Assembly: GCA_964519895.1 (NCBI GenBank)
Contig: CAZFLE010000006.1
Location: 62,001-126,000, forward strand
Direction: 5' to 3'
DNA from: CAYFPX01 sp964519895
GTDB lineage: Bacteria > Myxococcota_A > UBA796 > CAJQPC01
DNA: 64,000 bases
In this document: positions 1 through 9,600 of the stretch, piece after piece
How positions within the stretch are numbered: position 1 is the first letter of the stretch
How the letters are laid out: every line of letters starts with the position of its first letter
Notes under the pieces: generated by a model
Databases searched by the model: none
The model's input: only the letters and a program-made list of their open reading frames with translations
What the model was told of the DNA's origin: nothing
Translations under genes and position numbers: made by a program

Positions 1-1561
1 AGCCGTAGAGCGTCGCGTCGGCGCCGGACAGGCTGCCCCCCGCGGTCGCAGGTCCAGTGATCAGGTAGGCCGTGCCCGACGAGTTCCCGTTCAGGCTGGA
101 CGAGCTGGACGCGATCAACACATCGTCCAGGCCATCGCCGTCGACGTCGCCGGCACCGGCCACCGCGCGGCCCTGGTAGTCGCTCGCCGATGCGCCCGTC
201 CAGGCGACTCCCGCGGTGGCGAGATCTCCGCTGGCCACCGGTCCGTGCACCACGTGGGCGCCGCCGTAGGCGCCGGCAGTGCCCGAGAGGTACCAGGAGC
301 CGACCACCATGTCCTGAGAACCGTCACCGTCCAGGTCTCCAGCAGCGTCGATGACCGCACCGCTGTAGTCCGACGCCGACTCGCCCAAGAGCTTGACGCT
401 GCCGTCGCCCACGTCGTGCACACCGCTTCGCACGCACCCGGCCGCCTCGCCGCTGCAGTCGTTGTCCAGGCCATCCCCACAGATCTCGGTCGCGCCGGGG
501 TTCACGGTGCTGTCACCGTCGTCGCAGTCGTCGGCCACGCTGGCGTGGAGGGACGGCTCCTCGCAGGCCAGGGTGGTGCTGGTGGCCAGTCCATAGCCGT
601 CGCCGTCGCTGTCGAGGTACCAGGTCGACGCGTCGGCGCTGTCGGCACCGTCGGTCGCCCCGTCGCAGTTGTCGTCCCGGCCGTTGCAGACCTCGACGGC
701 GTCGGGTGAGAAAGCAGCGTCGGTGTCGTCGCAGTCGTCGGCGTTGTCCACGTAGCCGGGGGGCTGACTGCACGAGGTGGCGGTCAGGAAGGGGTCGCCG
801 TAGCCGTCCAGGTCGCCGTCCCAGTACCAGGTCGGTGCGTCGACGGCGTCGCGCTCGTCGACCGTGCCGTCGCAGTCCTCGTCGTCCCCTCCGCAGACCT
901 CGTCGGCGCCGGTGTAGGTCTCGGGCGCGTCGTCGTCGCAGTCGCCCGAGATGGTCGCGTAGCCGCTGGGCTGGTCACAGGCCTCGAGGGTCTCGGACAG
1001 CACACCAACCCCGTCCTGGTCCTGGTCCCGGTAGTAGGTCTGTCCGTCCACCGCGCCGTCGTCGGCGACGCCGGTGCAGTCCTGGTCGATGCCATCGCAG
1101 ACCTCGGTCGCCCCGGGAAACACACTTGGCGCGTCATCGTCGCAGTCCCGGCCATTGCGCACGTGCGCATCGGGCCGCTCGCAGCGCACGACTTCGGTGG
1201 CCGGATCGCCATAGCCGTCGATGTCACTGTCCAGGAAGTAGGGCACCGGCGCCGCCGTGCCCTCGTCGATGGCCCCGTTGCAGTCCTGGTCCGCACCATC
1301 GCAGATCTCTTCGACCCCCGGATGGATGCCGTCGTCGGTGTCGTCGCAGTCCCCGCCCGTGCCCACGAAGCCGGCCGGCTGCTCGCAGCCCTCCTGGGTC
1401 ACGGCGTCCACGCCGTAGCCGTCGGCGTCGGCGTCGGCGTACCAGGTCACCGGGTCCAGGCAGTCCTCGACCCCCGAGTCCGCGGACGTGGTGGTGGTGT
1501 CGCCGCCGCAGGCGACCATCAGCGTGGCGATGGGCAGGAAGGAGGGCAGGATCCCGCGCAT
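1..1561 (-). CDS. MopE-type metal-binding / FG-GAP repeat lipoprotein (3' end outside window)
   Basis: The frame opens at ATG 1561 and runs off the left edge, so only the first ~520 residues are visible. It starts MRGILPSFLPIATLMVACGG, a lipoprotein signal with the acylated Cys at residue 18. Five or six repeats follow, each with an Asp-rich segment (WYxDxDxDGYG), a Cys, G-DCDD and EICDG-DxDC, the pattern of the putative metal-binding MopE family. Then come FG-GAP/integrin-alpha-like units (AGDLDGDGSQDMVVGS, AGDVDGDGLDDVLIAS). The expected product is a surface-anchored, calcium- or metal-stabilised beta-propeller; the ligand is unknown. It shares its architecture with the gene at 33378-35078. 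Function beyond the domain level cannot be assigned. Confidence 0.85.
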   Translation of the reverse strand, partial: MRGILPSFLPIATLMVACGGDTTTTSADSGVEDCLDPVTWYADADADGYGVDAVTQEGCEQPAGFVGTGGDCDDTDDGIHPGVEEICDGADQDCNGAIDEGTAAPVPYFLDSDIDGYGDPATEVVRCERPDAHVRNGRDCDDDAPSVFPGATEVCDGIDQDCTGVADDGAVDGQTYYRDQDQDGVGVLSETLEACDQPSGYATISGDCDDDAPETYTGADEVCGGDDEDCDGTVDERDAVDAPTWYWDGDLDGYGDPFLTATSCSQPPGYVDNADDCDDTDAAFSPDAVEVCNGRDDNCDGATDGADSADASTWYLDSDGDGYGLATSTTLACEEPSLHASVADDCDDGDSTVNPGATEICGDGLDNDCSGEAAGCVRSGVHDVGDGSVKLLGESASDYSGAVIDAAGDLDGDGSQDMVVGSWYLSGTAGAYGGAHVVHGPVASGDLATAGVAWTGASASDYQGRAVAGAGDVDGDGLDDVLIASSSSSLNGNSSGTAYLITGPATAGGSLSGADATLYG

Positions 1562-1607
1562 GGGTCCTTGGGTGCCGAGGGGACCTGGTGATTCTATCCC
1601 CGCGGGC

Positions 1608-2999
1608 TCACGCCCGGACACCGACCTTGGCCCAGTCCCCCTTGCGGTACTCCCACCAGCCCCAGATCGCCTTGACGCCAAACGCTACGGGGAACGCGAT
1701 CCAGATGCCGAACACCCCAAGACCCACCACGAACCCCAGGATCCAGCTCGCCGGGATCTGGAACAACAGGGTGATCCAGCTGTTGATGCGCAGGGTGGTG
1801 CGGGTGGCCCCCGAGCCGCTGAGCATGCCGCCGAAGCTGATGTAGACCCCGACCACCGGCATGCAGTAGCCGAGCATCTTCATCCACATCACCGAGTAGG
1901 CGAACAGGTCCGTGCCCGGGTGCACATCGAACACGCCCACGATCGGACCGGCCCAGGCGATGAACAAGAGCCCCAGACTGCTCATGATCCCGGTGCACAA
2001 GATCAGCGACGAACGCACGACCTGGCGGGCCTCGGGCACGCTGCCCGCCCCCAGTGCCATGCCGACCATGGCGCCGGTGGCCTGGGAGATGCTCATGCCC
2101 GGCACAAAGGCCAGGGCCTGGACTCGGATGCCCACCGTGTGCGCTGCCACCGCGATCTCGTCGACCCTTGCCAGCAGGCCGACGATGGTCAGGAAGCCCG
2201 CGTTGAGCACGATCATGTCCGCGCCGGCCGGCCAGCCGACCCGGATGAGGTCCCTGGCGAGCGGGCGATCGATCGGCAGGGCCTTGAAGCGAGGCTGCAC
2301 GCCGGGCACCACCCCGCGGTTGAGCAGCGCGAACATCAGGATGGCGGCACAGATCTGGGCAAGCACGGTCCCGTAGGCGGCGCCGGCGATGCCCATGGCC
2401 GGCAGGCCGTAGTGACCCAGGATCAGGCCGTAGTTGAACACCACGTTGAGCCCGTTCATGAACAGGGCCACGTAGAACGCCAGCCGGGTGTTCCCGACCC
2501 CCCGCAACACCGCTGCGAAGAGCAGGTTCACATAGGAGAAGACCGCAAAGGTCAGCAGCGGCCGGAGGTAGGCCAGGCCGGCATCCATCGTGGCACCGTC
2601 AGCACCCAACAGGGCCAGCAGTGGCTCGGCGAGCACGTTGCCGGCCAGGGCCACGACCACCCCCAGCAGCACGGTGAGCTGGGTGGACTGGTGCAGGATG
2701 TGGTTGACCCGGTCGTGCAACCCAGCGCCGTGAGCCCGGGCCACGAAGGCCACGGTGCCTACGGTCAGGCCGATCATGCCGACCATCAACAGGAACACCA
2801 GCTGGCTGCCGTACCCCATGCCGGTGAGCGCCGCGTCGGCGTCGAGCGTGCGCCCGATCATGGCAGTGTCGACCGCCAGGGCCAGCACCTGGAGCACGTT
2901 CACGCCGATGATCGGCCACGCGAGCGCGATCAGCTGACGGGTGATCTCCCGCTGGGTCCGGGACGGTCCAGGGTCGGGGGAGACGGGGGGTGCTGCCAC
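1608..2999 (-). CDS. MATE family multidrug/toxin efflux transporter
   Basis: This 463-residue protein has about 12 hydrophobic segments and the internal two-fold layout of MATE exporters. The first helix region is LIALAWPIIGVNVLQVLALAVDTAMIG, and the loop helices include LLFAAVLRGVGNTRLAFYV, close to the conserved MATE segment with RGxGNT. The family exports cationic drugs or metabolites across the inner membrane using Na+ or H+ gradients. The start is GTG 2999, about 20 residues before helix 1, with no strong ribosome binding site. It follows the MopE lipoprotein gene on the same strand (46-base gap). The upstream spacer holds a perfect inverted repeat (3060-3073) that could be an operator. 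Substrate unknown. Confidence 0.93.
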   Translation of the reverse strand: MAAPPVSPDPGPSRTQREITRQLIALAWPIIGVNVLQVLALAVDTAMIGRTLDADAALTGMGYGSQLVFLLMVGMIGLTVGTVAFVARAHGAGLHDRVNHILHQSTQLTVLLGVVVALAGNVLAEPLLALLGADGATMDAGLAYLRPLLTFAVFSYVNLLFAAVLRGVGNTRLAFYVALFMNGLNVVFNYGLILGHYGLPAMGIAGAAYGTVLAQICAAILMFALLNRGVVPGVQPRFKALPIDRPLARDLIRVGWPAGADMIVLNAGFLTIVGLLARVDEIAVAAHTVGIRVQALAFVPGMSISQATGAMVGMALGAGSVPEARQVVRSSLILCTGIMSSLGLLFIAWAGPIVGVFDVHPGTDLFAYSVMWMKMLGYCMPVVGVYISFGGMLSGSGATRTTLRINSWITLLFQIPASWILGFVVGLGVFGIWIAFPVAFGVKAIWGWWEYRKGDWAKVGVRA

Positions 3000-3035
3000 G
3001 AGGCGGTGTAACCGCCCAGTCCGAGCGGCTTCAGG

Positions 3036-3055
3036 TTGTCCACAGCTGTGGATGA
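3036..3055. promoter_or_regulatory. Palindrome with two overlapping DnaA-box-like 9-mers
   Basis: CCACAGCTGTGG (3040-3051) is a perfect 12-base palindrome. Its flanks make a TTGTCCACA on the + strand (3036-3044), the form preferred by DnaA in high-GC actinobacteria, and TCATCCACA on the - strand (3047-3055). It sits in the 211-base spacer between the divergent MATE and zinc-ribbon genes. It may be a DnaA-titration or regulatory site, or an unrelated dyad operator. Confidence 0.35.
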
Positions 3056-3059
3056 CATT

Positions 3060-3073
3060 GTTGACAGGTCAAC
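3060..3073. promoter_or_regulatory. Inverted repeat GTTGAC-AG-GTCAAC, candidate operator
   Basis: Perfect 6-base arms with a 2-base spacer, 60 bases upstream of the MATE start and 137 bases before the divergent small gene. The + strand also reads TTGACA, a consensus -35 hexamer, though no good -10 follows at 16-18 bases. The geometry suits a dimeric repressor such as TetR or GntR type, a common control for MATE pumps. No regulator gene is adjacent. Confidence 0.35.
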
Positions 3074-3210
3074 CGTCTGGCTCAGTCGGGGCGAGGGGGC
3101 GGCACTTCGCCCGGGTGGGCCTGGGCGAGCCCCGCCGCGAGGAGGGCGAAGAGCATGGGCCATGCTGCCACAGCCTCGGTGCTACCTTGCCCCACTTGCC
3201 CCGAGGCGTG

Positions 3211-3624
3211 ATGGACCCCTACAAGCCCCCAGAGATCTTGGACGGAGAGGTCGCAGAGGCGGCCATCTCAGCCGAAGAAGCCGACCGCATCGCCATGCGC
3301 CTCTCCAAATTCAACGGCCTGAGCTTCGCCTTCGGACTGCCTGGCCTGGCGCTTCAATTCGGCGCCCGGGAGATCGGCCTCGCCACCGGATCGACCCAGA
3401 CCGCTGCCCTGGCATCGGTCACCGGTCAGGCCTTGTTCGTGATCGGCCTCGGCTTCTATGCCGCCCTTCGTGGTCGCAAGTGGCCCTGGGCGGGGCTAGG
3501 CCTGCTGAGCTGCGTGGGACTGCTGGTCCTCTACTTCATGCCCAAGTACTGCCTGAACTGCGTGAGTCGGGCGTCGTACAAGGTGCGCACCTGCGAGCGC
3601 TGCGGCGGACCACTCGGCGCCTGA
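3211..3624 (+). CDS. Small membrane protein with C-terminal zinc-ribbon-like Cys pairs
   Basis: ATG 3211 is preceded by GAGG at 4 bases, and the product is 137 residues long. The N-terminal ~40 residues are acidic and soluble. Three hydrophobic segments follow (roughly residues 40-60, 66-86 and 90-110), and the C terminus carries CLNC and CERC pairs about 12 residues apart, which would bind one zinc ion. No family was recognised. It may be a membrane sensor or a small-molecule-binding protein. It ends one base before the stop codon of the giant TSP3 gene on the opposite strand. Confidence 0.75.
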   Translation: MDPYKPPEILDGEVAEAAISAEEADRIAMRLSKFNGLSFAFGLPGLALQFGAREIGLATGSTQTAALASVTGQALFVIGLGFYAALRGRKWPWAGLGLLSCVGLLVLYFMPKYCLNCVSRASYKVRTCERCGGPLGA

Positions 3625-3625
3625 C

Positions 3626-6600
3626 TCAGCTCGCCCGCCGCCGTCGCCGGCCCACGTTCACCAGGACCCACAGCGCCAACAGGGCGCCCGTGGAGCCGCC
3701 GCTCCGGCTGTCCACGGTGCTGCAGTCACAGCCCTTGTCGTCCTCGGGCGGGAAGCCACCCTGGCCGAGCTCGTCGACGCCGGAGTCGGAGTCGGTGCTG
3801 GTGTCGCCGGTGTCCACTCCGGTGTCGCCGCCCGTGTCTCCGCCCGTGTCGGTGTCGGTGTCGGTGTCGGTGTCCACGTCGGTGTCCGTGTCCGTGTCCG
3901 TGTCGGTGTCGGTGTCGGTGTCCGTGTCCGTGTCGGTGTCGGTGTCCGTGTCGGTGTCCGTGTCCACGTCCGCATCCCCGGTGTCCGAGCCTCCGGAGTC
4001 GCTGCCGGTGTCGTAGTCGTCATCGGGCACCAGGGGATCGGTGCCGTTGTCGACCTCGTCGCCGTCGTCCACGCCGCCGCCATCGGTGTCGGCCTCGTCG
4101 GGATCGGTGCCGTAGGTGTCGACCTCTTCGCCGTCGGTGAGGCGGTCGCCGTCGGTGTCGTCGTCGAGCGGATCGGTGCCGTACAGGATCAGCTCGTCGC
4201 CGTCGTTCAGGCCATCGTTGTCGGAGTCGTCGTCGGTCGGGTCCGTGAGGAAGGTCGTGACCTCCTCGCCGTCGGTGAGCCGGTCGCCGTCGGTGTCGTC
4301 GTCGAGCGGATCGGTGCCGTAGCTGTTGACCTCTTCGCCGTCGGTGAGGCCGTCGCCGTCGGAGTCATCGTCGAGCGGGTCGGTGCCGTAGATGTCCTCT
4401 TCGCTGTCGTCGAGCCCGTCGCCATCGGTGTCCGCCACGCCGGTCACGTCGTCGGTCGGGTCGTTGGGGTTGGTGCCGTCCACCAGGACCTCGACCCCGT
4501 CCCCTGCGCCACCACCGTCCGTGTCGTCGTCGAGGGGATCGGTGCCGTAGGTGTCGACCTCGTCGCCGTCGCTCAGACCGTCGGAGTCCGTGTCGTCGCT
4601 CAAGGGATCCGTGCCGTAGACGGACTCGGAGCCGTCGGCCAGGCCGTCGCCGTCGGTGTCGGAGTTGGTCGGGTCCGTGCCGTCGACGTTGATCTCGTCA
4701 CCGTCGCTCAGGCCATCGCCGTCGGTGTCCTTGACCAGGGGATCGGTGCCCCAGGTGTTGACCTCGTCGCCATCGTCGACGCCGTCGCCGTCGCTGTCCG
4801 TCGAGTCCGGGTCGGTGCCCAGAGCGAACTCCTCACTGTCGGTCAGGCCGTCGCCGTCGCTGTCCGTCGAGTCCGGGGAGTCGTCGAAGTAGTCCAGCGG
4901 GTCCGTGCCATCGACCAGGACTTCGACGCCGTCATCGACGCCACCGCCGTCGGTGTCCGGATCCATCGGGTCGGTGCCCCAGGTGTTCACCTCTTCGCCG
5001 TCGTCCAGGCCGTCGCCGTCGCTGTCAGCGGTCAGCGGGTCGGAGCCATAGACGTCGACCTCGTCGCCGTCGGACAGGCCATCGGCGTCGGTGTCGTCGC
5101 TCAGGGGCTCGGTGCCGTGGGTGTCGACCTCGTCGCCGTCGGACAGGCCGTCGCCGTCGGTGTCGGCGTCGGTGGGATCGGTGCCCCAGGTGTTGACCTC
5201 GGTGCCGTCGTCGAGCCCGTCGCCGTCGCTGTCGGTGTCGTTCGGGTCGGTGCCCAGGGCGGCCTCTTCGCTGTCGGTCAGGCCGTCGCCGTCGCTGTCG
5301 GCGATCTCGGCCACGTCGTCGCTGGCGTCGTTGGGGTCGGTGCCGTCCACCAACACCTCGACGCCATCGCTCACGCCGCCACCGTCGGTGTCGCTGTCCA
5401 GCGGGTCGGTGATCCAGGTCAGGACCTCCTCGCCATCGGTCAGGCCGTCGCCGTCGCTGTCGCTGTCGGTGGGGTCGGTGCCGTGGGTATTGATCTCTTC
5501 GCCATCGGCCAGGCTGTCGCCGTCCGTGTCGCTGTCGGTCGGGTCGGTGCCGTAGGTGTTGACCTCGTCGCCGTCGTCGATGCCATCGCCGTCGGTGTCC
5601 GCGACGCCGGGATCGGTGCCGTAGATGTCCGTCTCCTCGTCGTCGGTCAGGCCGTCGCCGTCACCATCGGTGACGCTGCCGCCGTCGTCGCTGGCGTCGT
5701 TGGGATCGGTGCCGTCGACCAGCACCTCCACGCCGTCGTCGGTGCCGCCACCGTCGGTGTCGGCGTCGTTGGGATCGGTGCCGTGGGTGGTGACCTCCTC
5801 GCCATCGGTCAGACCGTCGGCGTCGGAGTCCGTGCTGGTGGGATCGGTGCCGTGGGTGTCCAGCTCCTCGCCGTCCGAGAGGCCGTCGCCGTCGGTGTCC
5901 GAAGTCGTGGGATCGGTCCCGAGGGTCAGGACCTCGTCGCCGTCGTCCAGGCCGTCACCGTCGGTGTCGGCGGAGTCCGGATCGGTGCCCAGAGCTTCTT
6001 CCTCGGAGTCGGTCAGGCCATCGCCGTCGCTGTCGTTCACCTCTTCCACGTCGTCGCTGGCGTCGTTGGGATCGGTGCCGTCGACCAGGACCTCAACGCC
6101 GTCGGTCACGCCGCCGCCGTCGGTGTCGTCGTCGAGCGGATCGGTGCTGTACAGGTCGACCTCTTCGCCGTCGCTGAGCGCGTCGCCGTCGGTGTCGTCG
6201 GACAGCGGATCCGTGCCGGTGCTGTTGACCTCGTCACCGTCGCTCAGGCCGTCGCCGTCGGTGTCGCTGCTGGTGGGGCTGGTGCCGGTGTTCAGCACCT
6301 CTTCGCCGTCGCCCAGGCCGTCGGCGTCGGTGTCGCTGTTGGTGGGATCGGTGCCCTGGGTGTTGACCTCTTCGCCGTCGGTCAGCAGGTCGCCGTCGGT
6401 GTCGTCGGACAGCGGGTTGGTGCCATAGGTCAGGGCCTCCTCGTAGTCGGTGAGGCCGTCGCCGTCGGTGTCGCTGTTCAGCGGATCCAGGCCCGCCGCG
6501 ACCTCGTCGCCGTCGTCCAGGCCGTCGCCGTCGGAGTCCGCGACCGCCGGATCGGTGCCGTAGACCGCCTCCTCGTCGTCGGTCAGGCCGTCGCCGTCGG

Positions 6601-9600
6601 CGTCGTCGCTGGTGCCGGCGTCGTCGCTGGCGTCCAGGGGATCGGTGCCGTTGACCAGGACCTCGACGCCGTCGTCGGTGCCACCGCCGTCGGAGTCGGC
6701 ATCCAGGGGCTGGGTGCCGTGGACGTCGACTTCGTCGCCGTCGCTCAGGCCGTCGCCGTCGGTGTCGGCGTCGGCGGGATCGGTGCCGTGGGTGTTGACC
6801 TCGTCCCCGTCGTCGAGGCCGTCGGCGTCGGTGTCGGAGTCGTTGGGGTCGGTGCCATAGCTGTTGACCTCGGACCCGTCGCCCAGGCCGTCGGCGTCAC
6901 TGTCGGAGTCGACCGGATCGGTGCTGTAGAGGAGCACTTCGTCGCCGTCGTCCAGGCCGTCGCCGTCGGAGTCGGTGGCGAGGGCGTTGGTGCCATAGAC
7001 GTTGATCTCGGTGCCGTCACCCAGGCCGTCACCGTCGGTGTCCGCGTCGAGCGGATCCGTCAGCGTGCTGGTGACCTCGTCGAAGTCGCCCAGGCCATCG
7101 CCGTCGCTGTCGGGATCGTTGGGATCCGTGCCCAGAGCGGTCTCCTCGTCGTCGGTGAGGCCGTCGCCGTCGCTGTCGGTGGCGTCCGCCACGTCGTCGC
7201 TGGCGTCCAGCGGGTCGGTGCCCTCGACCAGCACTTCGACGCCGTCGTCGACGCCGCCGCCGTCGGAGTCCTGGTCCAGCGGATCCGTGCCCCAGGTCTG
7301 CACCTCCTCGCCATCGCCCAGGCCGTCGCCGTCGCTGTCGTCCACCAGCGCATCGGTGCCGTGGGTGTTCAGCTCGTCGCCGTCTGAGAGACCGTCGCCG
7401 TCGGTGTCGCTGTCGAGGGGGTCTGTCCCGTGGGTCGCCACCTCGTCGCCATCGAGCAGGCCGTCGCCGTCGGTGTCGTCGACCAGCGGGTCGGTGCCGT
7501 GGATGTTGATCTCGTCGCCGTCGTCCAGGCCGTCGCCGTCGGTGTCGGTGGCGGTCGGGCTGGTGCCGTGGGTGTTGACCTCGTCGCCGTCGTCCAGGCC
7601 GTCCCCGTCGCTGTCCACCACAGCCGGGTCGGTCCCGAGCACGGACTCCTCCTCGTCGGACAGGCCGTCTCCGTCGCTGTCGCCCCCGCTCGCCACGTCG
7701 TCGCCGGGATCCAGTGGATCTGTGCCGTTGACCAACACCTCGACGCCGTCTTCGGTGCCGCCGCCGTCGGTGTCGGCGTTGGTCGGATCGGTGCCGTAGG
7801 TGATCGCTTCCTCGTAGTCGTCCAGGCCGTCGCCGTCGGTGTCGGCATTGAGCGGATCCAGACCGTTGTCGACCTCGTCGCCGTCGTCGATGCCGTCGCC
7901 GTCGCTGTCGGCGACCGACGGGTCGGTGCCCAGCGCGGCTTCCTCGGAGTCCGACAGGCCGTCGCCGTCGCTGTCGCTGCTGGCCACGTCGTCGCTGGCG
8001 TCATTGGGATCGGTGCCGTCGACGACCTCGGCCCCATCGCTCACGCCACCGCCGTCAGTGTCGCTGTCGTTGGGATCGGTGCCGTAGGTGCCGACCTCTT
8101 CCCCGTCGTCCAGCCCGTCGCCGTCGGTGTCGGCAGACAGGGGATCGGTGCCGTGGTTCAGCACCTCGTCGCCGTCCTCGAGGCCGTCGCCGTCGGTGTC
8201 CCGGGACGTGGCGTCGCTGCCGTAGACCCCGAGCTCGTCGCCATCGGACAGGCCATCGCCGTCGGTGTCGTCGCTGGTCGGATCGGTGCCCAGGGTCACC
8301 TCGGTGCCGTCGTCGTAGCCGTCACCGTCGGTGTCGGCGTCGGTCGGGGAGGTTCCGTAGATCCCGGTCTCGTCTCCGTCGAGCAGCCCGTCGCTGTCGC
8401 TGTCATCGACCAGGGGATCGGTGCCCCAGGTCCCGACTTCTTCGCCGTCCAACAAGCCATCGGCGTCGGAGTCGTCGTCGAGCGGGTCGGTGCCCGACAG
8501 CACGATCTCGTTGTAGTCGTCCAGGCCGTCGCCGTCGGTGTCGCTGTTCAGGGGATCGGTCCCGTAGGTGTTGGCTTCGTCGCCGTCGTCCAGGCCGTCG
8601 GCGTCGGTGTCGGTGCTCAGCGGGTCGGTCCCCCAGGTCAGCGCTTCCTCGCCGTCGGTCAGGCCGTCGCCGTCGGTGTCGGAGTTCGTCGAGTCCGTGC
8701 CCAGGATGTCCTCCTCGGAGTCCGTCAGGCCGTCACCGTCGGTGTCGGTGGTGTCCAACACGTCGTCGAAGAAGTCCAGCGGGTCCGTGCCGTCGATCAG
8801 GACCTCGACGCCGTCTCCGGTGCCGCCGCCATCGGTGTCGGTCTTGTTGGGATCGGTGCCGTGGGTGATGACCTCTTCGCCGTCTTCGAGCCCGTCGCCG
8901 TCGCTGTCGCTCTTGAGCGGATCCGTGCCCCAGGTGTCCAGCTCTTCGCCATCCTCGAGGCCGTCCCCGTCGCTGTCCGGGTTGTTCAGGTCGGTGCCGG
9001 CGTTGATCTCCTCGTCGTCTCGCAGCCCGTCGCCGTCGGTGTCGGTGCTGCTGGGATCGGAGAACCAGACCGTGATCTCAGCGCCGTCCTCGAGGGTGTC
9101 GCCGTCGGTGTCGGCGCTCGACGGGTTGGTCCCGTAGGTGTTGATCTCCTCGTCGTCGGTCAGGCCATCGCCGTCGGTGTCAGGATCCGCGGGGTCTGTG
9201 CCGTGGGTGTTGACTTCGTCGCCGTCGCTCAGCCCGTCGCCGTCGCTGTCGGTGAGCAGCGGGTCACTGCCGTAGGTCAGGGCCTCCTGGCCGTCGTCGA
9301 GACCGTCTCCGTCGGTGTCCGCGGTCAGCGGATCGGTCCCGAAGAAGGCGTCCTCCTCGCCGTCCTCGAGGCCGTCACCGTCGGTGTCCACGGAGAGCGG
9401 GTCCGTGCCCAGGGTCTGGACCTCGGCCCCGTCGGGCACCTGGTCCCCGTCGGTGTCCGCCGCCAGCGGATCGGTGCCATAGGTGAGCACCTCTTCGCCG
9501 TCCGTCAGGCCGTCGCCGTCGGTGTCGGTGTCGCTGGGATCGGTGCCGAGCGCCGTCTCTTCGCTGTCGGTCAGGCCGTCGCCGTCACTGTCGGAGGTGG

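Noticed and set aside
706..3011. Long + strand frames over the MopE and MATE genes
   Set aside because: Arg/His/Pro-rich shadows of the minus-strand genes; no ribosome sites or domains.
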